Assembly (NCBI GenBank): GCA_913064725.1
Contig: CAJYAI010000006.1
Location: 1 to 64,000 of the forward strand
DNA from: an uncultured Alteromonadaceae bacterium
GTDB taxonomy: Bacteria; Pseudomonadota; Gammaproteobacteria; Pseudomonadales; Halieaceae
DNA length: 64,000 nucleotides
Direction: 5' to 3'
Shown here: piece by piece, positions 53,691-63,587 of the stretch
Position numbering within the stretch: the first letter of the stretch is position 1
Layout: every line of letters starts with the position of its first letter
Notes under the pieces: generated by a model
Told to the model about the DNA's origin: nothing
What the model saw: only the letters and a program-made list of their open reading frames with translations
Database searches by the model: none
Position numbers and translations under genes: made by a program

Positions 53691-55124
53691 ATGGATGCTA
53701 CCGAGCGCTTTAATCAAGACGCACCAACAGATCGCTTGCTTGCGTTCATCGAGTTTTTGCGTGGGCGCGACATTATCATCTCGCCCGCTGACTCACTAGT
53801 TGCTATGGAGGTGGCTGGGCTTGTTGGCTATAGCGATCGGACATTACTGAAAAATGGTCTCGGTAGCGCACTGGCGAAATCAAAATTTGAAATTGACATC
53901 TTCGACGCGGCCTTTGAGCAGTATTTCGGGGCGCCGGCGTCAGATAAAGAAGCGCAACACAGTAGGTCCTCATCAACTGATGACGACCAAGAGTCAGATC
54001 CACCATCACCACAAACCTTAGCAGAGCAACTCTCACAGGCCATGCAGGCCCAGCCTGAGCTCGCGGAAAACCTATCCAGTGACTTAGTTGATGCACTCAG
54101 ACGCGGTGACGCCGCAGCTATTGCCATTGCAGTAGAGACCGCAGCTCAGCAGGTCGACGTATCAGCCATTAAGCTGCTCACGCAACGCGGGCAGTATATT
54201 CGTAAAATGCTCGACGCACTTGGAGAGCAGGCACTCAGAGATGCGGCGGTCGAACTGGAAAGCACTGAGCCGGCAGCATTTGAGGCCGTACAGGCTTTGC
54301 GCGAGCAACTGCGCAACGCGGTACGCGATCGCGTTGATCGCGCCTACATGGTGCACGCCAGTGGCGATGCCGAGGATATGCTTGACGAGGCCCTGAGTAA
54401 CATGTCCCTCGGCAATGTCGATCAACATCACAGAGCCAGGCTTAAACGTCTCCTGGAGCGCATGACTCGCAAACTCGCAGCGCGCCACGGGCGTATCCGT
54501 AAGCGCGTCAAGCGAGGTCAACTCGCGGTCCCCGCTACTTTGAGAAAAGCAATGGCTACCGATGGGGTTCCCTTTAACCCGCAGTGGCGCAAAAGTATCA
54601 GACGCAAGCCGCAAATTCTTATTCTGTGCGACGTCAGTGGCTCTGTCGCAGCGTATGCAAAATTTCTATTGCTGTTCTTACACGCCTTGCAAGATGTACT
54701 CCCAAGAACACGCAGTTTTGCCTTCTCATCAAATCTTGGCGAGGTCACAGACATTTTACGCGCGCTTCCCGTCGAGGTCGCGATCGAGCGCGTTAACTTA
54801 AAGTACGGTGGCGCCACTGACTACGCCAGAGCATTTGAGGACTTTGCGACGCTTGCGATGTCGGATATCAATCGTGTCACTACAGTGATTATTTTGGGCG
54901 ATGCGCGAAATAACAATACCGATCCCCGCCTGGACCTGCTCGCCGAGATTCGCTCTAAATGCCGACAGCTCATTTGGCTTAATCCTGAAAGTCAGCGAAG
55001 TTGGGGGACGGGTGACTCGGAGATGTCCGGTGTCGCTCGCAATTGCGATGTCGCGGCCGAATGTAGCACCCTCAAACAGCTCGAACGCGTAATCGATGAC
55101 CTGCTGACCCAACTAAACGGCTAG
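53691..55124 (+). CDS. VWA-domain protein, CoxE-like
   Basis: MIDAS LILCDVSGSVAAYAKFLL; GGATDYARAF; IILGDARNNNTDPR; 14 bp after the MoxR gene. Confidence 0.92.
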   Translation: MDATERFNQDAPTDRLLAFIEFLRGRDIIISPADSLVAMEVAGLVGYSDRTLLKNGLGSALAKSKFEIDIFDAAFEQYFGAPASDKEAQHSRSSSTDDDQESDPPSPQTLAEQLSQAMQAQPELAENLSSDLVDALRRGDAAAIAIAVETAAQQVDVSAIKLLTQRGQYIRKMLDALGEQALRDAAVELESTEPAAFEAVQALREQLRNAVRDRVDRAYMVHASGDAEDMLDEALSNMSLGNVDQHHRARLKRLLERMTRKLAARHGRIRKRVKRGQLAVPATLRKAMATDGVPFNPQWRKSIRRKPQILILCDVSGSVAAYAKFLLLFLHALQDVLPRTRSFAFSSNLGEVTDILRALPVEVAIERVNLKYGGATDYARAFEDFATLAMSDINRVTTVIILGDARNNNTDPRLDLLAEIRSKCRQLIWLNPESQRSWGTGDSEMSGVARNCDVAAECSTLKQLERVIDDLLTQLNG

Positions 55125-55126
55125 CG

Positions 55127-56233
55127 TCAGTCGGTTTCCTCAAGGCTGAAACCGCCAGCACCCCTAATACCCCCCTCGCGTGCCAGTTTAATGTTGAGCC
55201 GAACATTGTTTGCCGAATCAGCGTGCCGAAGTGCCTCGTCCTCAGTGATCTTACCGTCCTGGAGCAATCCAATGAGCGCTTGATCAAAGGTCTTCATACC
55301 TTGCTCGACGGACTTCTCCATAATGTCCTTTAGAGCGTGGATATCACCCTGCAGTATCAGTTCTTTCACCAGCGGTGAGGCCAGCATTACTTCAATGGCG
55401 GCGCAGCGACCGCCGTCTTTGGTTGGAAGAAGTCTCTGCGACAGGATACCGGCGAGATTTAGCGACAAGTCCATTAACAGCTGGGGGCGCCGCTCCTCGG
55501 GGAAAAAGTTTACGATGCGTTCCAGCGCTTGATTCGCGTTATTCGCATGCAGTGTTGACACACAGAGATGCCCAGTTTCGGCAAATGATATGGCGTACTC
55601 CATGGTCGCACGGTCTCGAATCTCGCCAATGTAGATAACGTCTGGCGCCTGCCGGAGCGTATTTTTCAATGCATTGTCCCAACTGCGGGTGTCTACCCCT
55701 AGTTCACGTTGATTAACGATGGACTTTTTATGCCTATGAATGAACTCAACCGGATCTTCGATGGTGACAATGTGCCCGCCCATCGTACTGTTTCGGTGAT
55801 CAATCAGTGAGGCAAGCGTCGTCGACTTGCCCGATCCAGTTGCACCTACGACGAGCAATAAACCGCGCTTACGCGTTATCAGATCTGCTGCAATCGCAGG
55901 CAGACCCAGTGCCTGCATGGAGGGAATATCCACCACAATGTAGCGGATAACCATACCCACTTCGTTGCGCTGTCTGAATATGTTGACCCGAAATCGGCCA
56001 ACACCGGCAACCGAGATGGCCAAATTCATTTCGAGAGTCTCATTAAACTCGTGAGCCTGTTGGGCGTCCATCAGCTCATAGGCCAGATCACGAGTGTATC
56101 CGGGTGAAAGGCGTTCGTCGGACAGTGGCCTCAACTCCCCCTGAAATTTGGCACTGGGGGGGGCACCTGTCGTGAGATACAAATCAGAACCGCCCTCGTC
56201 GGCGAGCATTTTGAGCCACGCGTCTAAATTCAT
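55127..56233 (-). CDS. pilU: Twitching motility ATPase PilU
   Basis: VVGATGSGKSTTLASLIDHRN, IYIGEIRDRATMEYAISFAETGHLCVSTLHANNANQAL, DSANNVRLNIK C-terminus. Confidence 0.94.
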   Translation of the reverse strand: MNLDAWLKMLADEGGSDLYLTTGAPPSAKFQGELRPLSDERLSPGYTRDLAYELMDAQQAHEFNETLEMNLAISVAGVGRFRVNIFRQRNEVGMVIRYIVVDIPSMQALGLPAIAADLITRKRGLLLVVGATGSGKSTTLASLIDHRNSTMGGHIVTIEDPVEFIHRHKKSIVNQRELGVDTRSWDNALKNTLRQAPDVIYIGEIRDRATMEYAISFAETGHLCVSTLHANNANQALERIVNFFPEERRPQLLMDLSLNLAGILSQRLLPTKDGGRCAAIEVMLASPLVKELILQGDIHALKDIMEKSVEQGMKTFDQALIGLLQDGKITEDEALRHADSANNVRLNIKLAREGGIRGAGGFSLEETD

Positions 56234-56372
56234 ACCGCCTCCGAATTAGTCTCTTCGCCTAAGTACTGTACCTGACGAATGATCAGAGCGTACACTTGCG
56301 CTCGTCGTCATTCAGCGATCTGATCGAGTATCAAGACGTACATGACCTCTGAGGTGCGCAAGGTAGTACTAC

Positions 56373-57944
56373 ATGATGGCTAAAACATTCAGAGCGGCAA
56401 TAACAGCGCATGACTCGGCCGAGCTTCTATCGATTCGAAGAGGCATTGAGAAAGAGGGCCTGCGCGTATCTTCAGAGAATCACGCACTGTCAAAAAAACC
56501 GCACCCCACGTCGCTCGGGTCAGCGCTGACTCATAGATCGATAACCACGGATTATTCCGAGGCGCTGCTTGAATTTATCACTGGCGTACACCAAAGCCCG
56601 AACGCCGTATTGACAGAGCTATTTGATCTTCATGCCTACACGGCTCGGTCCCTACCCGACGAAATCGTGTGGGGCGGGAGCATGCCTGGCGAGCTTGGCC
56701 CCGATAGTGACATACCCATTGCACACTATGGCTCATCCAATATTGGCAAAATGAAGCGCATATATCGCAATGGCTTGGGCGCGCGCTATGGGCGCAGGAT
56801 GCAGGTCATTGCAGGTATTCATTACAACTTTTCGTTGCCAGAGGCATTTTGGGAGCGGACCCAAAGCAGCGCTGGTAACACCGCTTTGTTGCAAGACTGG
56901 AGGACCGAGGGTTACCTCGCAATAATACGGAATTTTCAACGTTACGGCTGGCTACTTAACTTTCTGACCGGCAGTTCGCCGGCTCTCAATCGCACGTTTG
57001 TTCTCGGCGAACCACCCGAGCACCTTACAAACCATGGGTCCGATACCTTAATCGGTGAGTTCGCCACGTCGCTCAGAATGGGTGATCTCGGATATACCAG
57101 TTCGGCACAAGACGGCCTGCAAATTTGCTACAACCAGATCGACACCTATATCAAAACGCTAACCGATGCGATCGTCACGCCACACGGCCCATACCAAGCA
57201 CTCCCCCAGAATCAAAATGAGGAACAGTTGCAGCTGAATCATGGACTCTTACAGATCGAAAACGAGTTCTATAGCGCCATACGACCCAAGCGCATTACGG
57301 AGTCCGGTGAAGCGCCCGTTAAAGCCCTCAGTAACCGGGGCATTGAGTACCTAGAGATTCGCTGCCTGGATATCAATCCATTCACGCCGTTGGGCATAGA
57401 CGACAACACTATTGCGCTTGTTGATACCTTTTTACTGGCATGTGCTCTGACCGATAGTCCACTGTGTGACGCAGACTCTCGTGCAATGGACTCCGTCAAT
57501 ACACAACGTGTTCTCAATGCCGGTCGAGACCCTAAACTCCAATTACTCACCGCAGAGGGTAGTGCTGTACCGTTGACGGAGCTTGCGCTGCCTATTATAG
57601 ACATGATGCACGAGGCGGCAGTGTGGCTTGATGGGAGCGGAAAGACAGATCGCCATACCTATGCCGTCGAGCACGCTAAGCGTATTCTAACCGGCGAGGC
57701 TGAGTCGCCTTCAGCCCGGGTCATTAGAGAACTAAAAGACCGTCAAGTGAGCTATTCCACACTGATAGGTGACTATTCCCAAACGTGGAATGACGCGTTC
57801 AAGCGGCAAGCTCCCTCGCAACAGGTCAATGCTGCTTTGGCTGACGAGGCCATTGCCTCACTCAGACGGCAACGTGAGGTAGAAGCCTCTGACACAGTGC
57901 CCTTCTCTACATTTTTGCGCCAGTTCTACGCGCAGTATGAGTAG
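56373..57944 (+). CDS. gshA: Glutamate-cysteine ligase
   Basis: IRRGIEKEGLRVS, TTDYSEALLEFITG, YLEIRCLDINPFTPLGI. Confidence 0.96.
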   Translation: MMAKTFRAAITAHDSAELLSIRRGIEKEGLRVSSENHALSKKPHPTSLGSALTHRSITTDYSEALLEFITGVHQSPNAVLTELFDLHAYTARSLPDEIVWGGSMPGELGPDSDIPIAHYGSSNIGKMKRIYRNGLGARYGRRMQVIAGIHYNFSLPEAFWERTQSSAGNTALLQDWRTEGYLAIIRNFQRYGWLLNFLTGSSPALNRTFVLGEPPEHLTNHGSDTLIGEFATSLRMGDLGYTSSAQDGLQICYNQIDTYIKTLTDAIVTPHGPYQALPQNQNEEQLQLNHGLLQIENEFYSAIRPKRITESGEAPVKALSNRGIEYLEIRCLDINPFTPLGIDDNTIALVDTFLLACALTDSPLCDADSRAMDSVNTQRVLNAGRDPKLQLLTAEGSAVPLTELALPIIDMMHEAAVWLDGSGKTDRHTYAVEHAKRILTGEAESPSARVIRELKDRQVSYSTLIGDYSQTWNDAFKRQAPSQQVNAALADEAIASLRRQREVEASDTVPFSTFLRQFYAQYE

Positions 57945-57950
57945 ATGATG

Positions 57951-57984
57951 AGAGCCAGGTTACATCCGCAACCTAGCTCTTTTG
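57951..57984 (+). terminator. Probable terminator of gshA
   Basis: AGAGC-c-AGGTT-loop-AACCT-a-GCTCT followed by TTT. Confidence 0.6.
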
Positions 57985-58011
57985 TTACCTCTCATCGAGG
58001 CCAGTATCTTT

Positions 58012-58080
58012 CTACCTTTCGATTCGCGATCTAGCTACCTTTCGATTCGCGATCTAGCTACCTTTCGATTCGCGATCTAG
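58012..58080. repeat. Perfect 23-bp tandem repeat, 3 copies, overlapping the FKBP stop codon
   Basis: CTACCTTTCGATTCGCGATCTAG x3 at 58012-58034, 58035-58057, 58058-58080. Confidence 0.97.
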
Positions 58081-58817
58081 CTTTCAGCAGAGACGACTGA
58101 CAGTAGCTCCACCTTAAAAATCAGCACTTCGTTGGGGCCAATCGCACCACCTGCACCACCTGCACCATAGGCAAGTTCGGATGGAATAGTCAGCTCGTAC
58201 TCCGCTCCCTCGCTCATTAACTGAAGCGCTTCAGTCCAACCAGGAATAACCTGTGTCACGCCAAACGTTACCGGCTCACCACGACTATAACTGCTATCAA
58301 ATACTGATCCGTTGATTAGACGGCCTTCATAATGAACTTCAACCGAATCAGCAGAGGTCGGCTTCGCGCCGGAACCTGCTCGCACGACCCGATACTGCAA
58401 ACCACTGTCCGTCGTTTGCACACCCTCTGCACCCGCGTTCTCGGCAAGGTAAGCGCGCCCGGCTTCTAGGTTTACATTGGAAGCCGCCTGCATCTCTGCC
58501 TCTTGCTCGGCTTGCATTTGCTCCTGCATAGCCATCATTTCGGCATTGATTTCATCGTCAGACATTTTCGCCTCGGCACCCGACAGCGCGTCCCGAAGCC
58601 CCTCAGCGAACGCATCCGCATCGATTGGCACACCCTCAGCCTTCATCCGTCGACCCATATTCATGGCAATGCCATAGCTAATTCGTTGCTCCTGACTATC
58701 TAAACTCATCTCGGTCGTCTCCGTGGTTTGATCACAAGAGACCAAGCCGATACTAATCAGCGTTATCAGCGCTGCGGATCGGCAGGTAGATTTCGAGAAA
58801 GTACGCGCGTTTAACAT
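58077..58817 (-). CDS. FKBP-type peptidyl-prolyl isomerase (FklB/Mip-like) lipoprotein; likely start 58817
   Basis: Lipobox GLVSCDQ; VEVHYEGRLINGSVFDSSYSRGEPVTFGVTQVIPGWTEALQLM. Confidence 0.94.
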   Translation of the reverse strand: MLNARTFSKSTCRSAALITLISIGLVSCDQTTETTEMSLDSQEQRISYGIAMNMGRRMKAEGVPIDADAFAEGLRDALSGAEAKMSDDEINAEMMAMQEQMQAEQEAEMQAASNVNLEAGRAYLAENAGAEGVQTTDSGLQYRVVRAGSGAKPTSADSVEVHYEGRLINGSVFDSSYSRGEPVTFGVTQVIPGWTEALQLMSEGAEYELTIPSELAYGAGGAGGAIGPNEVLIFKVELLSVVSAES

Positions 58818-58876
58818 GGCGGGTTGTCCTGTGTGAGTGGAAAAGACGTTATGGTACGCGGCTAGCTCCACACTGG

Positions 58877-59338
58877 CTAGCGCACCAAAAGATTCAAGAG
58901 GCGTCTTTTCGTCTCAAAATCGCCAGTGTCACTGAGATGATCTAAATTTTTTGCAACACAATCGGCACCGCATTGAGTGGCGGTGTTAATGGCTATCGCA
59001 CCGGTCAAGAGCGTCGACAGCACACGCTCTGCTTCCAGCTCGAGACCAAGTAAGTGCCGCCGATGGGCGGCTAGTGCGGGCTCATCCGTCCACTCTTTAC
59101 GCTGTGCTCTGAGCGGTATTACGACGCCAGCCACCCACGGCTCTATGGCTGCCCGGAGCTGCTTGTATTCCAAAGCGGTCACACTATGACCTTTACGCCC
59201 TAACCAAGCCAGAAACAGCGCCTCTAAGATCACCAACCCTGCGCGCTCCTGGCATTCGAGTAGACAGGCTCTCAATTCGGGCGCCTCGTATTGCGCAACC
59301 GCCCAATCCCAAAACGCCCCGAGATGATCATCCATCAT
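58877..59338 (-). CDS. TIGR02444-like conserved hypothetical protein
   Basis: FWDWAVAQYEAPELRACLLECQERAGLVILEALFLAWLGRKG. Confidence 0.75.
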   Translation of the reverse strand: MMDDHLGAFWDWAVAQYEAPELRACLLECQERAGLVILEALFLAWLGRKGHSVTALEYKQLRAAIEPWVAGVVIPLRAQRKEWTDEPALAAHRRHLLGLELEAERVLSTLLTGAIAINTATQCGADCVAKNLDHLSDTGDFETKRRLLNLLVR

Positions 59339-59657
59339 ATTGCCTTTCCGCTTTGCCTATTTGACTTTTCGCTTTGCCTATTTGGCTTTCCGCTTCAGCT
59401 ATTAGCCGCGTTTTCTCTTTTCGAGTTGCTCGCCGAATTTGATATTCACGTTGCTGTGCCAGTGATCGAGTAGCACTGGCTTCATACCATGCGAGCTTCA
59501 CTGGCCGTCGCGCCCGGGTATAATGTGCTCCGCCCACCAATTCACCATTGTGCTGGCGCAGGCGGCGGGTCAGGTCGGTTGTTACACCTGCATAAAAACT
59601 CCCGTCGCTGCATTCGACCAAATAAACAAACCATGATTCCGAAGAGTGTGTGATCAT
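59328..59657 (-). CDS. GIY-YIG nuclease domain protein (UPF0213-like)
   Basis: WFVYLVECSDGSFYAGVTTDLTRRLRQHN...GAHYTRARRPVKLAWYEA. Confidence 0.93.
   Translation of the reverse strand: MITHSSESWFVYLVECSDGSFYAGVTTDLTRRLRQHNGELVGGAHYTRARRPVKLAWYEASATRSLAQQREYQIRRATRKEKTRLIAEAESQIGKAKSQIGKAERQYDG
59349..59390. repeat. 21-bp in-frame tandem repeat in the GIY-YIG 3' end, 2 copies plus a degenerate third
   Basis: CGCTTTGCCTATTTGACTTTT / CGCTTTGCCTATTTGGCTTTC; encodes SQIGKAx heptads. Confidence 0.9.
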
Positions 59658-59723
59658 TCCATTACAACACTGTCATCCAAACATTATTTTTGAGAGTATA
59701 AGCACGACGAATGCGGAGGCACC

Positions 59724-60050
59724 ATGAGCGATAATATTACACACGTCACAGACGCAGAATTTAATGACGAGGTATTGGCCTCTGATGTACCCGTTCTTGT
59801 CGATTTTTGGGCTGAGTGGTGTGGCCCCTGCAAAATGATTGCGCCAGTGCTGGAAGAGATTGCCAATGAATACGGTGATCGCTTGAAAGTATGCAAAGTA
59901 GACGTGGACGCAAATCCCGATCTGCCGGGCAAATTCGGAATCCGCGGTATCCCAACGTTAATCGTATTTAAAGGCGGCAACGCAGTGGAAACGAAAGTCG
60001 GCGCACTATCAAAGACGCAACTTGCTGAATTTGTTGACGGCTGTCTGTAA
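59724..60050 (+). CDS. trxA: Thioredoxin
   Basis: [24 protein letters not shown]. Confidence 0.98.
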   Translation: MSDNITHVTDAEFNDEVLASDVPVLVDFWAEWCGPCKMIAPVLEEIANEYGDRLKVCKVDVDANPDLPGKFGIRGIPTLIVFKGGNAVETKVGALSKTQLAEFVDGCL

Positions 60051-60112
60051 CGTAGTATTACGTCAACACTATAAAGCATCCCCGCTGTAAAAAATCGAAA
60101 TCGTCAGTAGAC

Positions 60113-60173
60113 GCACCGCATTAGCGGTGCTACCTTTGCTATGTGGGTGTTTCTCCCACACCTCCCTAGCAAA
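60113..60173 (+). promoter_or_regulatory. Structured rho leader element: two consecutive hairpins
   Basis: GCACCGC-ATTA-GCGGTGC (60113-60130), then TTTGCTA TGTGGG-loop-CCCACA cctccc TAGCAAA (60135-60173). Confidence 0.55.
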
Positions 60174-60288
60174 TGCTCAGCCATGTTTACACGCCGTCGC
60201 GTTTTCTACGGGTCACTCAAAAAATTCTGGTAAGCCCTCTTAGCGGGCACAAATATTCATAACCCTCCCAAGCCACAGGTAATGCCGC

Positions 60289-61968
60289 GTGCAAGAAGAA
60301 GAAAACACTATTATTGATCAGTCTGCTGACACGAGCGAGGCGATTTCTAGTTCAGAAGAGCCACAATCAACTCAAGCCGAGACGACCCGACTAGACGCCG
60401 CTGAAGCGATCCCATCGTCTGCCGCAGACCCAACCGCAGGCAGTGGTGGGACAGACGAGGCAAATGCTGCTGATACGGCCGCCGACGAGAGATCTACTCG
60501 CACTCTAAAACTCAATCGAAATGGCGCAGAACACAGCGAGGACTCCAGTGCTGGCGGCAGTGAAGAGAGCGCTGAGGCTCGTGATAGCGAACCTTCTTCG
60601 ACTGGCGAGGAAGGCGAGGGTCAAAGTGGTGGTCGCAATCGCAGAAATCGTAATCGCCGCAATAATCGGCGCGAGCCACATGTACCATCAGAAAACCCTC
60701 TGAGCCTCACTGAACTCAAGACCAAGTCGACTCAGGAACTCATTGACATGGCTGCGGACATGAGCATCGAAAACGTTGCTCGGTCACGCAAGCAGGACAT
60801 CATATTCTCCATTCTTAAGAGACACGCAAAAAGTGGTGAGGACATCTATGGCGATGGCGTTTTAGAAATACTCTCTGATGGCTTCGGCTTCCTGCGTTCT
60901 GCTGACAGTTCGTTCTTGGCAGGACCCGATGATATCTATGTCAGTCCGAGTCAAATTCGACGTTTTAATTTGCGAACAGGCGATACCGTTACAGGCATGA
61001 TTCGTCCGCCTAAGGATTCTGAACGCTACTTTGCGCTACTTAAGGTCAGCGAGGTGAACTTTGAGTCACCCGAAACGGCGAAAGCGAAAATTTTATTTGA
61101 AAACCTGACCCCCCTATTTCCGGATGAACGTCTAACACTTGAAAAAGGAAATGGCTCAAGTGAGGACCTTACCGGTCGTATTATTGATCTGTGCGCGCCG
61201 ACGGGTAAAGGGCAGCGTGGTCTTCTGGTAGCCCCCCCAAAGGCGGGTAAGACCATCATGATGCAGAGCATGGCGCAGGCGATCATCAGTAACAATCCAG
61301 AGTGCTATATTATTGTTTTACTTATTGATGAACGACCAGAGGAAGTCACTGAGATGCAACGCTCGGTGGGCGCACGAGGCGCGGAAGTCGTTGCTTCAAC
61401 GTTTGATGAGCCACCATCTCGTCACGTTCAAGTGGCCGATATGGTGATTGAGAAAGCAAAACGACTTGTCGAGCACAAACGCGACGTCGTGATACTACTC
61501 GACTCCATCACTCGTCTGGCCAGAGCGTACAACACGGTTGTCCCGAGTTCAGGGAAAGTGCTAACCGGCGGTGTCGATGCACACGCCTTAGAGCGGCCTA
61601 AGCGTTTCTTCGGAGCTGCGAGAAACATTGAGGAAGGTGGCAGCCTGTCCATCATTGCAACCGCTCTGACTGAGACTGGATCAAAAATGGACGAGGTGAT
61701 ATACGAGGAATTTAAAGGTACGGGTAACATGGAGCTGCATTTGGATAGAAAGATATCCGAGAAGCGTGTCTACCCGGCCATTAACATTCGACGCTCGGGT
61801 ACACGACGAGAAGAGTTGCTGACAGGTGAGGAAGAACTGCAACGCATGTGGATTTTGCGAAAGCTCCTCCACGGCATGGAAGATTTGCCGGCCATCGAGT
61901 TTCTCTTGGATAAGCTAAAAGACACCAAGTCAAACGACGAATTCTTCCGCTCGATGAAGCGGAAGTAA
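60289..61968 (+). CDS. rho: Transcription termination factor Rho with ~140-aa N-terminal extension, GTG start
   Basis: Canonical Rho from [52 protein letters not shown]; preceded by acidic then [13 protein letters not shown] segment. Confidence 0.96.
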   Translation: MQEEENTIIDQSADTSEAISSSEEPQSTQAETTRLDAAEAIPSSAADPTAGSGGTDEANAADTAADERSTRTLKLNRNGAEHSEDSSAGGSEESAEARDSEPSSTGEEGEGQSGGRNRRNRNRRNNRREPHVPSENPLSLTELKTKSTQELIDMAADMSIENVARSRKQDIIFSILKRHAKSGEDIYGDGVLEILSDGFGFLRSADSSFLAGPDDIYVSPSQIRRFNLRTGDTVTGMIRPPKDSERYFALLKVSEVNFESPETAKAKILFENLTPLFPDERLTLEKGNGSSEDLTGRIIDLCAPTGKGQRGLLVAPPKAGKTIMMQSMAQAIISNNPECYIIVLLIDERPEEVTEMQRSVGARGAEVVASTFDEPPSRHVQVADMVIEKAKRLVEHKRDVVILLDSITRLARAYNTVVPSSGKVLTGGVDAHALERPKRFFGAARNIEEGGSLSIIATALTETGSKMDEVIYEEFKGTGNMELHLDRKISEKRVYPAINIRRSGTRREELLTGEEELQRMWILRKLLHGMEDLPAIEFLLDKLKDTKSNDEFFRSMKRK

Positions 61969-62087
61969 CGACAAGCACGGGTGCTAGCGCACGACCTGCT
62001 GCTTTTGCGAGTCACTACCCAGACACCGGCGCCGCGACCATGTCCGGTGTGGCATGCTGGCGTCCTGAGTTTGTATAGAGTAATCCT

Positions 62088-63587
62088 ATGAAGTTTCGGG
62101 ACCTACGTGAGTTTTTAGATACCTTGGAAGCTAGTGGCGACCTGGTCAGAATCACTGAAGAGATTGATCCCAATCTCGAAATGACCGAAATCGCTGATCG
62201 CACCCTGCGTGGTGGTGGACCTGCTCTCCTTTTCGAGAATCCCAAGGGTTATGACACCCCTCTCTTGGCCAACTTGTTCGGTACCGAAAAACGTGTCGCC
62301 CTAGGCATGGGTGCTGACTCGATTGAGGCGTTGAGGGAAATAGGCGAGCTACTGGCCTATTTGCGTCAGCCCGACCCGCCCAAAGGTATGCGAGACCTCA
62401 TTGATAAAGCACCGTTACTCAAAAAAGTGCTCAATATGGGCCCCAAACTGATCAAGCGTCCGCCCTGCCAAGACGTCGTCATCAGCGGAGACGATGTCGA
62501 CCTAACGAAGCTGCCTATTCAGACCTGCTGGCCTGGTGACGTTGGGCCGCTGGTTACCTGGCCTCTCGTTATAACTCGAGGACCAGAGAAGCCCCGGATG
62601 AATCTCGGCATCTATCGGATGCAGTTGCTGGGTCCAAATAAATTGATCATGCGCTGGTTGTCTCATCGAGGTGGCGCATTGGACTTTAGAGACTGGACGA
62701 TTAAACGGCCCGGCGAGCCCTATCCTGTCGCTATAGCACTCGGTGCTGATCCGGCAACAACGCTGGGAGCTGTGACACCTGTACCCGATGCACTATCTGA
62801 ATATGCTTTTGCTGGTTTGCTACGAGGCGGTAAAACAGAGTTAGCAAATTGTCTGACCCCTCGGTGCAAAGACAATGAGCTGCTCGTTCCCGCACACTCT
62901 GAAATCATCCTGGAAGGCTACATCGACCCTGATGAAATGGCCGATGAAGGGCCCTTCGGCGATCATACTGGCTACTACAATGAGGTCGAGAGTTTCCCAG
63001 TTTTCACTGTGGAGAGAATGACTACTCGGAAGAATCCCATTTATCACAGTACGTACACTGGTCGACCGCCGGACGAGCCCGCTATTTTGGGTGTGGCGCT
63101 TAATGAAGTCTTTGTACCGTTACTTCAAAAACAGTTTCCAGAGATTGTGGATTTCTATTTACCGCCAGAGGGCTGCTCTTACCGAATGGCCGTTGTGAGT
63201 ATCCGCAAGGAATACCCTGGGCACGCCAAACGGATCATGCTGGGCATCTGGAGTTTTCTTCGCCAGTTTATGTATACAAAGTTCATCATCATTACCGACG
63301 ACGATGTCGACGTACGGCGGTGGGAAGATGTCATTTGGGCTATGACGACGCGGATGGACCCCCGCCGCGACTCGGTGTTTATTGACAATACACCGATTGA
63401 TTATCTCGACTTTGCGTCACCCGTTGCAGGGCTCGGTTCCAAAGTCGGCATGGATGCAACCAATAAGTGGGAAGGCGAGACTGATAGGGAATGGGGAACT
63501 TCGATCCAAATGGATACTGAAGTTAAAGAAAAGGTCGACGCCATGTGGGATTCTTTAGGTATCCACCTTCCAGGCCGAACACCTTAA
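62088..63587 (+). CDS. ubiD: 4-hydroxy-3-polyprenylbenzoate decarboxylase UbiD
   Basis: [44 protein letters not shown]. Confidence 0.97.
   Translation: MKFRDLREFLDTLEASGDLVRITEEIDPNLEMTEIADRTLRGGGPALLFENPKGYDTPLLANLFGTEKRVALGMGADSIEALREIGELLAYLRQPDPPKGMRDLIDKAPLLKKVLNMGPKLIKRPPCQDVVISGDDVDLTKLPIQTCWPGDVGPLVTWPLVITRGPEKPRMNLGIYRMQLLGPNKLIMRWLSHRGGALDFRDWTIKRPGEPYPVAIALGADPATTLGAVTPVPDALSEYAFAGLLRGGKTELANCLTPRCKDNELLVPAHSEIILEGYIDPDEMADEGPFGDHTGYYNEVESFPVFTVERMTTRKNPIYHSTYTGRPPDEPAILGVALNEVFVPLLQKQFPEIVDFYLPPEGCSYRMAVVSIRKEYPGHAKRIMLGIWSFLRQFMYTKFIIITDDDVDVRRWEDVIWAMTTRMDPRRDSVFIDNTPIDYLDFASPVAGLGSKVGMDATNKWEGETDREWGTSIQMDTEVKEKVDAMWDSLGIHLPGRTP

Noticed and set aside
53691-55124. MoxR-VWA pair considered as an anti-phage (defence) module
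   Set aside because: No nuclease or other effector gene and housekeeping neighbours; a Cox-type maturation role fits better
59328-59657. GIY-YIG protein considered as a homing endonuclease or mobile element
   Set aside because: Short stand-alone UPF0213-type domain, no intron/intein or terminal repeats
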